A DNA stretch of 64,000 nt from the IMG/VR virus record IMGVR_UViG_3300043570_001980, positions 186,001 to 250,000 of that record; one strand, 5' to 3'. The stretch comes from a virus. The translations under genes were made by a program, and so were the position numbers. Positions 1-11,800 of this stretch are shown in pieces (the first letter of the stretch is position 1; each line of letters opens with the position of its first letter). The notes under the pieces are model-generated. The model was not told the DNA's origin and searched no databases. It worked only from the letters and a program-made list of their open reading frames with translations.

Positions 1-3000
1 TACATTTCTTACATACACCACCGGGGTGTACGAATATGCGTCTGAGTATATGTTTCCAACATCAAATATTTTTGTTGTTCCATCTCCAAATAATTCAACA
101 TCAGGAATAGTCAAAACTGTCACATTTGGAATGTCAGCGGCAATAATATCGTCTGCTAACTCTGCAACAGTTGTTCCTGAGCACTCGACCACAGTATTGT
201 TAATACGTATAGAATCTCCCGGAGTCAATGTTGGATTGGCCACAGTAGTGGTGGTGGTTCCGTACATTCCGCTCTGATTAATGTAATATTCAACTGCGCC
301 ACCCTGTGGACTACGATCGCCATTTAATGGCGCTCCCACAAACAAATTACAACCACTTAAACATTGTTCAACTGTGTATCCAAAATTAGCAAATGCTGGT
401 TGATCTTCATCTTCAACAGTTTGGATTAGATTAAATTGATTTGTATCAATTTCTATGATGTCACCAACATTTAACGCGGCTGTGATTGTTACAGTATTTC
501 CAGCCACTGAGAATGTTCCGTTGATGTTTTCGTCGGTGTTTAATAAGAACGCACCATTTAAAGTAACTGCGGTTGGACCAACAAGGGTTTCTGCAGTTGT
601 ATACGAAGTAACTGCTGAATCAGTAACAATAAATCTTTCCACTGCTCGATCAAACACATAGGCCTGGCCAGCATTGGTTGCATTTGGTGCTCCGATAATC
701 ACAGTACCACCTGTCTTTGGTGTGACCACACTCTGGCCAAATCTTGCTGTGTTGACTAATCCAGGAACAGTAAGCGCAGTTACAAATGTATAGTAAGTTT
801 TACTTGTTACTGTAATCGACGAGTCTGCAGGTGGAATGGTGTTGAACACCAAATCCAGTGAGCTCAGTGCGCTGTCACTATTGAAATCATAGTCAATGAA
901 CGGTCTGTACAGTTGTCCGTTAACTGTGACAGTGAATGAAAAGATATCTGTAGCGGTGTACAAATAAGGATCAAGTGGAAATACTGAAGTATTTGAAACT
1001 CCACTGCCTGACTGTGTGAATGAGACTATGCCTCCTGTTACCACTTCAGTTACGGTGATTGTCAGGTCATTGGCAGGGCTTGTACCACCACCAATGGTTG
1101 CGGCATCAATGACAATTGTGTTTGCAACTGCATAGGCTGTACCCGGTGAAGTCAATGTTACATAGTATACACCGCGATTTCTCCAGATGGTAAATTCAGC
1201 TCCTGATCCTGATCCTGAAGTTACATCTTGTGTGACATTATAATAAACCTGTTGATCAAGATTAACCGAACTATTACGTGTAACAACTAGTGGAAGACCA
1301 GCAGTTGGAACAGTACCAAGTACCACATTTTCTAGCGTTACTGTATAATCATCACCGTACACTAAAATTTCATCGCCAAGGGTTACTGTTATTTGTTCGT
1401 CGCTGTCAATAATAATACTGTTACTGTAGTTGTAAACATAGCTCACGCCGTCAGTGACATATCTGACTCTTTGTTCTGGTATATCAACTTGAGTAAACGC
1501 ATATACTTTATTGTTGCCCGGGGCACCAATGTACATCCATTGGTCGTTGGCGCTGACTACAACGCTGTGACCAAACTCGCCTTGGCCAAAATCCTGGTCA
1601 GGTGAAACCAATAGTTGTCTCTGTTCAAATACATTGCTAGAAGGATATTGATAAATTACACCAACATAACCTTGATTGTTATTGCTTTGACTGGCGCCGG
1701 CTGCGGCCCAATTTTCTCCGCCGATGTCAATGGCATTTCCATAGCCAACAGTTCCGGTGGCTCCTAGTTGAAGTAGTGTGTTCTGAATATATTGATCATT
1801 TTCAGCTTTGACATAGCTGTACACTCCGCCCGGGGCATCAACATTGTTGTTGGGATTGTATCCTGGAGCACCAACTAGAGCACCAATATTTTCAAAACCT
1901 TGGCTTACGCTAGCACCGAATCGTGAATTTTCAACGCTAACTGCTGGTGTTAAAATTGTCTTGAGTGCAAATGGACTTGTTTTTTCAATTACTATCCAGT
2001 TATTTTCAATTCCGTTGTCGTCAATCCAGGCCATGGCACCCGGTACCAGTTGAGCTGATATTGGATTGTTGGCCAAGTCAGATGCTTGTTTAAATCGTGA
2101 GCTCACTAATGTAAATGGTATTCCTGTGCCAGTTAGTGTGGTTTGTCCTCCAACAAAGGTATACGAAATCAGTATTGTGGTTAGAGTAGGAACTGCTAAA
2201 ACGTTGTAAACTCCGTCAATTGCTGTATCAAACTCTTTGATAATTATAAAATCACCCACAGACAAATTATGTTCTTTAGTAAATGTGACTGCGGCACGAT
2301 CGTTTAGGTTATCTGTTACTGTGGTAACTGTTCCTGGAACTTTGTTAACACGATATATGTTCCAGTCATAAGAGTTAGTTTTGGCAACCCAAATGGTTGT
2401 ACCAACTCCAATGGAAGGCAAGCTGTCAGCAATCTCTTGCGGGTTTTCTAAGCTGAAACAGATAATATCTGCATCATCAAAATTTACATAACCAGCAAAT
2501 GGCAAACGAGTAACCTCAAAATTGTCTGTTGTTGTTGGCAAAATATCAGGTGATGTTAGTTTATAACTTTCTTTCCAGACATCTTCTAACAGCACTTTTT
2601 GATCTGCTGGCGATTCTTGTGTTGGTAAAATAATTTCAATCAACGAAGGATCGCTGGGCAACAATGCCTGGTTTAACAATAATTCAAAATAGCTACGATT
2701 AGCGTTGGCACCGTAGGTACTGCGTTGTAAGGCCCAGAATTCATAGATGTCATACTGTGCAATTTCTTTGCCTAGGTTAGCAAAGGTAAAAATTTCTGCG
2801 GCACGTGGAGTACCTTTTGTTCCCAAGAATGACTGGTACAAGTTAACCTGACTTACGTCGGTGAGATTAAGGGCCTGCATGTATTCGCGAGGACGGAAAC
2901 CAATCAACCCGTAGCTGAATAAATCAACATCACGTTCTAAGTTTGCATTATAAACGCTGTATGCTTGTGCAAGCTGATTGCTGTCATTTGCGGCATTTGG

Positions 3001-6000
3001 TAACAGACCTTTTTGTATTGAGCCATAGTCGCTCTTAATCCAGGCGGAATAGTTAAATTCCTGTGACGGCTGAACAATTGTACCTGCACTCCAGTATTCA
3101 TTTTTAAACAGTACAATCTCGCCTTTGGCGTATTTTTTGTTTGGTATCCAGGCCACAATGTTGTCCTGGTTTAAAACAAATCCCGGAGCGTCAACTGTAC
3201 CGTTCCAATCACCACTTAGTGTACCAAATACACGAATACGGCTTTGACGTGCTCCAGTTACTGGTTGATAAATCAGGTCAGCAAAAATACTAGTGTTGTC
3301 AAGAACTGCAAGGTGTTCGTAAGCGGTAAATTTTAAATTTAAAAAGTTAATGGTGTTTGAAGTTAAACTAGAAACTTTAAATGTATTACCAAAACGATCA
3401 ATTTGTAAATCTGTTCCAGGAACAGGTGTGCGATTTTGATTTAAGATAATGTTATCAATGGTTACCGGCACTAGGCTTTCTACTACTGCACCTGGACGTG
3501 TGACAGAAATTGATGTTGCTGCCGGGTTAAGATTGATAATTGCACCTGGTGCCCAGCCCTGATTGCTCCAGTATACAAATTCCTGGGCCATTTGCTGCCA
3601 GTTAAGTGCAGAACCATTTTCTCGATTTTCAAAAATCAAGCCTTGAGTTTCAAGAAGTTTACCGTAGCTTAAAATAAAATCGCAAACTGCGGCCTTGTTA
3701 GTAAACACATATCCGTATGGAACTTGGGCCACTGTGTCAGAGTACTCGACTGGAACACTGATATTGACACCATTGGCAGAAATAGTTAGTGTCTTTCCGC
3801 TTGGCTTTGATACCAATATATCAAAATAAGGGGAGTTGGTACTGTATCCATACACGGCCCACCCATCCTCGGTGCTTTGAACAACAACAGAGCTGTAGAT
3901 AATCTTGGAGAACGGTTGATTTTTGTACAGCAGTAGTTGATAGCTTTCGTCGGGTAACATTAAACTTGCATTTAAACTGTTTGGTGTAGAGCGTTCAGTG
4001 TAAATTTTTAAATAATTTTTGTCGCTGAATGCAGCCATTCTCCAGCAGAGTCTTACATCAATGTTATATAATGCATCAGTTAATCCTGTTGTGCTGTTGA
4101 TACCTCTCTGACGATTGTAGTCAATGATCCAGTCAATATAACTGGCTTTGCTGACTCCGTTACCATACAAAGGCTCTAGATGTTTAGCGTCAAGTCGGTA
4201 ACGATTGTCCCATAGATATTGCTCTTGCGCAGAATCATATACATAACGATCTCTGTCGGCAAATAATGCAAAAAACTTAGCAGGTTTAGTTAGTGCCAAT
4301 AATCTCATCACAGCAAACGGCCATGAACTGCTGGTACGCCAAGATGATTCCACTGGGCCATCATCACCAAACACCCAACTACGTCTGAAACTGGTTTGAT
4401 CAAAATTTCCAACTATTGAATTAAACGGGCTGGTTAACTCTCCTTCAGACCCCGACGGGATAACCTGAGTTAGTCCATTACGTACATACAGTGGATTAAC
4501 ATAGTGACCAACTGGGTCTTTAATTAATCCTTTTTCAAGATCTTCCCACAGAACCAAGTTTCCTGATGTGTATGGTGCAGGACCGTATTCTGCTTCCCAC
4601 CAATATGGTTGCTCACTAAACCCAAGCATTTCCCAAGGAGTGGTATTAGGAGTAATTGTGTCGTAGAAATATAAGTAGTTGCCGCGCCAGCCACCCAGCA
4701 ATGGTTTGTTATCTAACTTGTTTGCACTTTGGCTGTAATTGTATGTAAACGGATCCAATGGTACATAAAACTGAGTATTGTAGTCAAGTTTATTCCATCC
4801 TACCCAGCTTAAAAAATCTTCGCTGAGAATCTCATTGATCTCAGTAAGAGAATATTGTGTGGTTCTAAACTGTCCAGGCATGACTTCATCTAGAACCATT
4901 GGGATTTCACTAATAATTTTTAGATTATTAAAAATTCGTGTTTCAAATTCTAACAAAACCTGATCTCGAAAATCCCCAAATGCCACAGTGATACTGCCGT
5001 CATGCCCCTGTATTACTTCTGTTGGATTGACATAAGTGTCCGACACAAACATAGATGGTTTAAATGACGGATACAATCCAATCTTTGTTGGTGTGTTTGG
5101 AACGTAGCTACCATAAGTTGTATCATATTCTCGAATCTTGATAACATCTCCAATTGCCAGAGTTGCTGTGATTGTCATTGTAGGAGAATCAGCAGATACT
5201 GTATAATCATAACCGCGAGTTAGAATGTTACCATTCAAATAAACTAGCAGGCTGTGGTAGTTTGAAGATGTAAAACTATAAATTTTTGTTAGATCAAATG
5301 TACTGTCGCTAGTGAACGAATATGTGTACGTTGTCTCAGTATACGTTTCTCCGCTGGGGATCATGTCACTCCAGTAGAATGGTGACAGGTTTGATCGTCC
5401 TATTGAAATTTCTTGTAATACAGAATCCAGCACCTGAGTCGGTGTTAAATTAATATAATTTCCTTTGGCGGCCAAGTCCAGCAACAATGATTTATATTTT
5501 GTGTATTCCTGACTATTAAATCTTAGAGAATTAAACAACTCATATTGTTGTTCTCTGAGAAATACACCCGTTAGTGCCAACGGAGAGGAGTGTTGCACAA
5601 TATTGGCACCGTAGGGAATTAAATCTCCGAGATCTCGAGTGTTATTTGCGCCATTGATTGGTCCAACAAGATCTTTAAGATTTTGTCCAATAGTTTCATA
5701 GTGAGTTCTAATTGTGCCAAGAGTGTACGATCCGCTATTTTCGTTAAGAGGATTGTTTTCAAGATTTAACGGAACTTGATAGAATCCAACTTTACTTGGG
5801 TAGTTACTCAGTGCTTGTAGTTCAATTATTGTGCCAACCGGCGGCGGCGCTGCCAATTCAATTATGGTATTTTGTCCGCTAATAGTCACTGAATAGTTGC
5901 CTGGGTCAACAAACACGCCCTCAATAAACATCTGTACTGCTGGAAAAACCGACGTAGTTGTCACGGGCACATCGAGTTTTAAGTTTTCACCGTTGTACGT

Positions 6001-8814
6001 AAATCTAAATATTTGGCGGCTTTGATTTTCTGCTGCCGCTTTTTGCCAACCAATTACTTCGGTAAACGACACACGGTCAATGTATTCTCTAACAAACCCA
6101 GTGCTTACTTTTAATTCTGAACTTATATTATCTTTGACATAGATAAAAGTATCATTGTACAGGTAGTTTTCAAATACAATGTCACCAAGGTTATTGATAT
6201 TCAAATACTTTAGAGAAAAGCCAAGCACAACGTCCACTGACGATGTGGTTCCTACTCCGTAGCCAAACAATCTTGACCCTGTAAATGTTGAACTTGGGTA
6301 AACTGCGCGATTGCCAAAGCTTACTCCGTTGGAATCAAACACATCAAACAATGGTGGTTGATTAACTCCGGTTTTTTCTTGTGCTTCAAACCAAGACACC
6401 CCGTCAAACCAATAGCTCTTTCCTTGCTGTGTATTGCCACTTAAACAAACAACAGTTTGATTTACCAATGCTTGACTGTTGATAACTGGGACCAAATCAA
6501 TAATTTTAACGCCTGAGCCTGTTGTATCAATAAACTTAACTTCATAGATTCGATTGCGCACAGTTGCATCTGAATCATTGGCAAAAATCACGAGGCTACC
6601 ATCGATAAATGTGTATCCATCAGTACTGTAGCCTCGCTGACCATTGATGTTGCTGAATGCATCTGTGCTGGCAAAGTCAACAATGTTAACTGGTGGCTTG
6701 GCCTGTGTTCCGTTGTTGTATAAATCGATGTTTGCACGAAATTCAATAATTGGACGTTTTGCTCTGAAATTATTATCTATGACCGCTACCTGATTGTTGT
6801 ATTCAGCAGTGGCATTGATAACATCTTTGTGGAACCAACGATTACTACGGCTCCAGGCATTTCTATCTTGGCTTGCACGATTTATTGTAATATAGTCAGG
6901 CACCGTTGGCGCATTTAAACTAGCATCCCAGGGAGTAGAATCATAGGATGTAAAATCATAAGGAATGGTTTCACTTTTGGTATATGTTTCTGGTGTGACT
7001 AGGTCGCTGACTGGAATTAAAACAATACCGTTGCCTTTTGGTGCTCCTGCTACTCCGCTGGTTGCCAATGGAGTACCGGCTGGGCCGCCGGCGCCGATGT
7101 TGAGCAGACTCTCTTCTACAGTATCATAGATATATTGTTGGTACACGTCAGTCTGGCGTATTGTTCCTGTGATTTTTTGACCATCTTTAAGATGCCAGGC
7201 GCCAAAATACGCTTCACCGTCAACAAATCCAACTCGAGCAGAAATACCCGGGCCGGTGCCAACACCTTCAACATAGTATTCTAAATCCTGGTAGCCAGCA
7301 GGGACTGTGGGTCCACGAAATTGAACTTTTAATCCATTGGTAAACTCTACGCCATTTTGACTAATGTAATTTTTAGCACCAATAATGTCATTGATATTGA
7401 TCGGTTCTACCTGTTCAGCATCAATCAGTCGTATTTGTCCAAAAATTTCAGGGTTTGTGCTGTCTTGATACCACAGCGTGTTGAGTACCGCTGTCAGCAA
7501 AGGAATTTGCTCAAAGTAACCTGATGCATTCTTATACCATGAAGTACCGCTGTAAGTTACTCCAAACAAGATTTTAAACTTACTGAGATTATTCACAGGC
7601 AATATGCTAGATAAGCGAATATACGGGTCTAGTCCGGTTTCTGAAATGTATTGAATTTGCCAAATACTATAACGCTGTGCCTGTGATGTGATGTCTGTTG
7701 TCTGATCAAATAAAATGCTGTCATAACTGCCCGGTTGACCATCCAAGGGATCGGGTTCACCGCTGACAATTATATCTGTAAGTGTTTCATAAGGAACGCT
7801 ATCATAAGGTTGGCCGTTCACATCATAGCTGATAGACGCTCCAACTTGATTGGGTACAGTACGAACCAACGGGTCAAATGGTGTGGTTAATTGCCAGCCG
7901 CCGGATTCAGCATCTGGGTTCCTGTTTAGGAAAATAACAGTTTTGTTATTGAGGTTGGTGGTTCCGTCAATTCCATTTGGAAATTCTTGCAAGAATTGTG
8001 CAACAGAGATATTATTAATCTGATTAAAGTTTAAAGTTGTTACAAGGTCAACGCTACCAATATCATTTAAGTTGTAGTAAAAGTCCTGAGCAGTTTTCAA
8101 CGGAACATTAAAAGTGACCGTGCCCTGGTCTTCACCGTTGTTGACTACCCCCAACACATCTCGGCTGCTAATATTTGGCGTTGCTGATAACCGGCCATTG
8201 ATACCTGGCTCGGCTTGAATCCAGAACTTGCTACCAGGTTGGTTCACAGTGAATTGATAACTGCCGCCACGTGCAACAGTGATGATCGGATCTTTGCCTC
8301 GCACATCGCTAAATGTGTAATCGTTGGTTTCACGAGTTACTTCCCAAGTGTCAGTCAGTGGAACTTCAGTTGTGCTAATGTCAACGCTGTCTACGCCTTG
8401 CGGTAGCCAATAGTACTGACTATAGTTTGAAAACTTATCAAAGTCGCAGAATGGATCCCAAGAATAATATTGACTTTCAAAGAGTCTATCTTGTTTGGTA
8501 ACATTGGCATTTTGCAACTCTAACGCATCAACCATACCAGGGTATGTGATTGCATCAATAGCTGTGCTAGTATCTGGCTTTAAGAAAATAACACCTGGTT
8601 CAAATTGATAGTTTGTTCGTGTGGCTGTTGGTTCAGTGACATAATAATCTGCCGGATTAACTCCTGGACCAACACGACGTCCTACATATCCTTGTGTTTT
8701 CTTTGTGATAGGTTCTTGTGTCAGTTGATCTAATGTAGCAGACAAAAACTTTCGGTTTGTGTCTGTACGAAAAATCTCTGGAAGAAGGTCAATTGTACGT
8801 CTGCGTGTTGCCAT
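1..8814 (-). CDS. Giant virion (baseplate-associated) protein with FG-GAP-like repeats, partial
   Basis: The reading frame opens at the ATG at 8814, sharing one base with the gp6 stop (TAATG), and stays open to base 1, so at least 2,938 codons are present and the C terminus lies outside the window. The start reads MATRRRTIDLLPEIFRTD. From about residue 2290 there are repeated FG-GAP-like units of a beta-propeller type, with FGASVSQ, FGHSVVV, FGQSVVT and FGYTVEQ, each followed by a variant of 'IGAP' (LVGAPG, MYIGAPG, VIIGAPN, LFVGAPL). Such repeats occur in adhesive or surface beta-propellers. The position at the end of the baseplate operon, after gp6, is where T4 has gp7 and gp8, but I see no recognisable gp7 signature. 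It is probably a baseplate-peripheral or host-contact protein; the exact role is inferred. Confidence 0.8.
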   Translation of the reverse strand, partial: MATRRRTIDLLPEIFRTDTNRKFLSATLDQLTQEPITKKTQGYVGRRVGPGVNPADYYVTEPTATRTNYQFEPGVIFLKPDTSTAIDAITYPGMVDALELQNANVTKQDRLFESQYYSWDPFCDFDKFSNYSQYYWLPQGVDSVDISTTEVPLTDTWEVTRETNDYTFSDVRGKDPIITVARGGSYQFTVNQPGSKFWIQAEPGINGRLSATPNISSRDVLGVVNNGEDQGTVTFNVPLKTAQDFYYNLNDIGSVDLVTTLNFNQINNISVAQFLQEFPNGIDGTTNLNNKTVIFLNRNPDAESGGWQLTTPFDPLVRTVPNQVGASISYDVNGQPYDSVPYETLTDIIVSGEPDPLDGQPGSYDSILFDQTTDITSQAQRYSIWQIQYISETGLDPYIRLSSILPVNNLSKFKILFGVTYSGTSWYKNASGYFEQIPLLTAVLNTLWYQDSTNPEIFGQIRLIDAEQVEPININDIIGAKNYISQNGVEFTNGLKVQFRGPTVPAGYQDLEYYVEGVGTGPGISARVGFVDGEAYFGAWHLKDGQKITGTIRQTDVYQQYIYDTVEESLLNIGAGGPAGTPLATSGVAGAPKGNGIVLIPVSDLVTPETYTKSETIPYDFTSYDSTPWDASLNAPTVPDYITINRASQDRNAWSRSNRWFHKDVINATAEYNNQVAVIDNNFRAKRPIIEFRANIDLYNNGTQAKPPVNIVDFASTDAFSNINGQRGYSTDGYTFIDGSLVIFANDSDATVRNRIYEVKFIDTTGSGVKIIDLVPVINSQALVNQTVVCLSGNTQQGKSYWFDGVSWFEAQEKTGVNQPPLFDVFDSNGVSFGNRAVYPSSTFTGSRLFGYGVGTTSSVDVVLGFSLKYLNINNLGDIVFENYLYNDTFIYVKDNISSELKVSTGFVREYIDRVSFTEVIGWQKAAAENQSRQIFRFTYNGENLKLDVPVTTTSVFPAVQMFIEGVFVDPGNYSVTISGQNTIIELAAPPPVGTIIELQALSNYPSKVGFYQVPLNLENNPLNENSGSYTLGTIRTHYETIGQNLKDLVGPINGANNTRDLGDLIPYGANIVQHSSPLALTGVFLREQQYELFNSLRFNSQEYTKYKSLLLDLAAKGNYINLTPTQVLDSVLQEISIGRSNLSPFYWSDMIPSGETYTETTYTYSFTSDSTFDLTKIYSFTSSNYHSLLVYLNGNILTRGYDYTVSADSPTMTITATLAIGDVIKIREYDTTYGSYVPNTPTKIGLYPSFKPSMFVSDTYVNPTEVIQGHDGSITVAFGDFRDQVLLEFETRIFNNLKIISEIPMVLDEVMPGQFRTTQYSLTEINEILSEDFLSWVGWNKLDYNTQFYVPLDPFTYNYSQSANKLDNKPLLGGWRGNYLYFYDTITPNTTPWEMLGFSEQPYWWEAEYGPAPYTSGNLVLWEDLEKGLIKDPVGHYVNPLYVRNGLTQVIPSGSEGELTSPFNSIVGNFDQTSFRRSWVFGDDGPVESSWRTSSSWPFAVMRLLALTKPAKFFALFADRDRYVYDSAQEQYLWDNRYRLDAKHLEPLYGNGVSKASYIDWIIDYNRQRGINSTTGLTDALYNIDVRLCWRMAAFSDKNYLKIYTERSTPNSLNASLMLPDESYQLLLYKNQPFSKIIYSSVVVQSTEDGWAVYGYSTNSPYFDILVSKPSGKTLTISANGVNISVPVEYSDTVAQVPYGYVFTNKAAVCDFILSYGKLLETQGLIFENRENGSALNWQQMAQEFVYWSNQGWAPGAIINLNPAATSISVTRPGAVVESLVPVTIDNIILNQNRTPVPGTDLQIDRFGNTFKVSSLTSNTINFLNLKFTAYEHLAVLDNTSIFADLIYQPVTGARQSRIRVFGTLSGDWNGTVDAPGFVLNQDNIVAWIPNKKYAKGEIVLFKNEYWSAGTIVQPSQEFNYSAWIKSDYGSIQKGLLPNAANDSNQLAQAYSVYNANLERDVDLFSYGLIGFRPREYMQALNLTDVSQVNLYQSFLGTKGTPRAAEIFTFANLGKEIAQYDIYEFWALQRSTYGANANRSYFELLLNQALLPSDPSLIEIILPTQESPADQKVLLEDVWKESYKLTSPDILPTTTDNFEVTRLPFAGYVNFDDADIICFSLENPQEIADSLPSIGVGTTIWVAKTNSYDWNIYRVNKVPGTVTTVTDNLNDRAAVTFTKEHNLSVGDFIIIKEFDTAIDGVYNVLAVPTLTTILISYTFVGGQTTLTGTGIPFTLVSSRFKQASDLANNPISAQLVPGAMAWIDDNGIENNWIVIEKTSPFALKTILTPAVSVENSRFGASVSQGFENIGALVGAPGYNPNNNVDAPGGVYSYVKAENDQYIQNTLLQLGATGTVGYGNAIDIGGENWAAAGASQSNNNQGYVGVIYQYPSSNVFEQRQLLVSPDQDFGQGEFGHSVVVSANDQWMYIGAPGNNKVYAFTQVDIPEQRVRYVTDGVSYVYNYSNSIIIDSDEQITVTLGDEILVYGDDYTVTLENVVLGTVPTAGLPLVVTRNSSVNLDQQVYYNVTQDVTSGSGSGAEFTIWRNRGVYYVTLTSPGTAYAVANTIVIDAATIGGGTSPANDLTITVTEVVTGGIVSFTQSGSGVSNTSVFPLDPYLYTATDIFSFTVTVNGQLYRPFIDYDFNSDSALSSLDLVFNTIPPADSSITVTSKTYYTFVTALTVPGLVNTARFGQSVVTPKTGGTVIIGAPNATNAGQAYVFDRAVERFIVTDSAVTSYTTAETLVGPTAVTLNGAFLLNTDENINGTFSVAGNTVTITAALNVGDIIEIDTNQFNLIQTVEDEDQPAFANFGYTVEQCLSGCNLFVGAPLNGDRSPQGGAVEYYINQSGMYGTTTTTVANPTLTPGDSIRINNTVVECSGTTVAELADDIIAADIPNVTVLTIPDVELFGDGTTKIFDVGNIYSDAYSYTPVVYVRNV

Positions 8815-11800
8815 TAATATTCACCTGTCTGGCTTAGTGTGCTGTTTAATCTTCCGGTACTGCTAACACTAACAGGATATAATCCTGACACCGGAGTTTG
8901 ACTTTGAATGTTACTTTGTGTCAGTGCGTCAATCACTTGAACGTCAGCCACTGTTGCTCCATTAACAAAAATTTCATTTGGCGCTGATCTAATTTCATAT
9001 AAATCACCAAAACTTTTCAATGGGTTCAATGGAACAAGAACCACTGAACTGATAATAGAACCCATTTGTGTATGTAGATATGCGGCTAATTCTGAGAAAA
9101 AGAAGCTGTCGCCAAAATCCCATTTATCAATGGTAAAATAATTGTTTACATTTGCAATAACCTGGCTCTTGATTTCGCTAACTGTGGCTGTTACTTTTGG
9201 TGCCTTGACAACTTTAATTGTTGCTCTCAGACTGGCTGCGGCTTTGGGGCCAAATAATGGCTTAAAGACCACTGTGTTAGGTACTAGATTATCAGAAATC
9301 ATTTTATAGTCATCTAGTTTGGCGTAGGCTGTTGACAGCTCTGAAATTGTTGGTGGGCTTGGTTCAGGAACAGTACCTGTGGTGTCTTTGATGTAATTCT
9401 GATAAGCAGTATAATACTCCGCAACTACCAAATATAAGTCAATGATGTTGGTTGATCCTGGATCAATAATGTTAGTCAATGGACTATTATGTCTATATTG
9501 AAATCCAAGTGTTTGTCTGCCAATTCTAGCCTTGTAGATATTTGTTTGCACTAGTGTACGTTGTACAATTCCATTTACTACTGTAAAGACCAACTCATAA
9601 AATACCTTTTCGTCATATGCGTAAAATACTTGTCCACCAACAAATTGAGTTTTAACTACCTCAATGTCATTCTTGGTTGCGTATTGAGCATTTACAATGC
9701 CAGGTTCAACTGGTAGATATCTTTCTAGATTATCAAAATCAACTGTTTGTTTTAAAAATATTAATTTTGAATTTGGATCAATGTTTGGTGCAACAATTTC
9801 ATCAAAGAAGTCTGGGTTATCCGCAACGCCATCAGCATCCGAATCAACATAGCTAACAATAACTTCGTAGTCGTTGACATAGCCGTCGCTTTGTACTGGC
9901 TGTGCAATAATATCCATTTTAACATCGCTGGTCAACGGTTGGTTGCTGTCAGGTTTTGAGTTTGTTTTTAATACTTTTATGAAATCATCAATTACTAATC
10001 CAGTGCGACTGTCATAGATGCTTTCGTTGCCGTCAAAGGTAAAACGTGTTTGTAGTACACTGGCAAAAACATAATCCAACCCACGAGAAACCACTGTGTA
10101 AGAAACCCCGTTGGTAATAAATTGGATTAGCCAGGAAGCATCAAGATTTAATCCTTCGGTATTTTGTGCATAAGAAAGGCTAAACGGAGCATCTTGGTGT
10201 AGGTTTGAGCTGGTAATCAGATACCAGGTCGATGTTAAGTTATTATAACCCAACCCAAAGTTTCTAAACAATTCAATCTGTTGTAACATTTGTTGACGAA
10301 TTGTGCTTGGTAAATCGTCAATAAATTTAGGAATTACTTCTACTGCAAGAGCGCCGGTGGGTACAAAATTGTTTAAAATAACCGGCCCAGTTCCATCAGG
10401 AAAGTTGCCTAGACCTTGGTTAGTTCCGTCTAACACCACTGCCATGATTGTTGCCCAGATAATTAATTTTTCGTCAGCACGTAATGGAACTCCAGCAACT
10501 AGCTTGTTGTTTGCGTCGAAGAAGTATCCTGACGGAGCGGCAAATTTAATCAATGATCCTTGTGTTAAGTATTTGGCATTGTTACTGGCATAGCTACCAA
10601 TAGACTGTGGAGAGGTTGGGGTGCCAACATAAAAATATCCAGTGGTTTCTCTAACCACAGTTGTGCTTTGGTTCCAGGCAAAATTTAATACAGATAAACT
10701 TGGGCGAGGATAATTCGCATAGTAAAACTGTTGCATACTGCGGCCAGGAAGAATTGGTTCTATGTTGTTAGCAATAGTATCAACAATGTCGTTGCGATTG
10801 ATCCAAGCAAAGTCAAAGCTTGGCAATACGTTCTGACGATATAGTACGCCATCAGATGCAAAAATGTTAGTGGAACTGTACTTGCCGGTGATATCAGTAA
10901 AATCTACATATCGACTGGTGCCTGTACTAGACCGTGCCACTGCCTTGCTTTTGATAATGCTATTATACAAAGTAAACGGAAAGTTGTTGTAATCTTCGCC
11001 GTTGACCATACGGTTCTGTGTGTAGTAACGAGCAGGCGCACGTTGTTTAATTTCATCAATGGTTTCACGAGGAGCGGCATTGCTTACTGGAGTTGTAATA
11101 CCGCATGTGAATGTAATTGTTTCCAGGCGCCCTGTGCGGCTGATGTAGCTGATAGGCAAGGAAATACTTTGCATTTCCTCAGGATTAATGATATATCTTA
11201 ATCCATTGCTGGCACGAACATAGGTACGATAAAAGCCCACTGGGACTTCGCTGAATACTCCGTCACCAAATGTCATGGTGATTTGATCATTGGTTCGACT
11301 TGTAATAGAATAAATTTTGCGTTGATCAGGAGAAAGCTGTTCAAGTGCGGCAGCATAGACACTTTCAACATATTTCCACTCAGTGGCAATAGAACCAATA
11401 TTATCCAGTTGATATAACCAATAGTCTTGGTTGTTAATACCTTCAATATTGATGTTGACTGTGCGGTTAGGAAGTGCTTCAGCTAGGTTAAAGTCTTGGT
11501 TTTGCAATACACCCTGTTTAAATAAGAAAAAGAATCCATTGTTTTCACTGCCAAACCCCAGCGAATCGTTGCGGTACATAACATTGAATACGCCATTAGG
11601 ACGAGGTGCTGGTTCATAGATGTAGTCTTTGCCCTGGCTAGTGCCGCTGACTGCTTCGAACGGCATGTTGACGCCGTCAACTGCGGTGGTATAAGGAATG
11701 ACAGGCAAAAACCCAGGTACTAAATTGATTGCATATTCAGAAGTATCAATGCCTAAAAGCGTTTGTTTATTGCCTGGGCGCCCATATTTTTGACTGTCTA

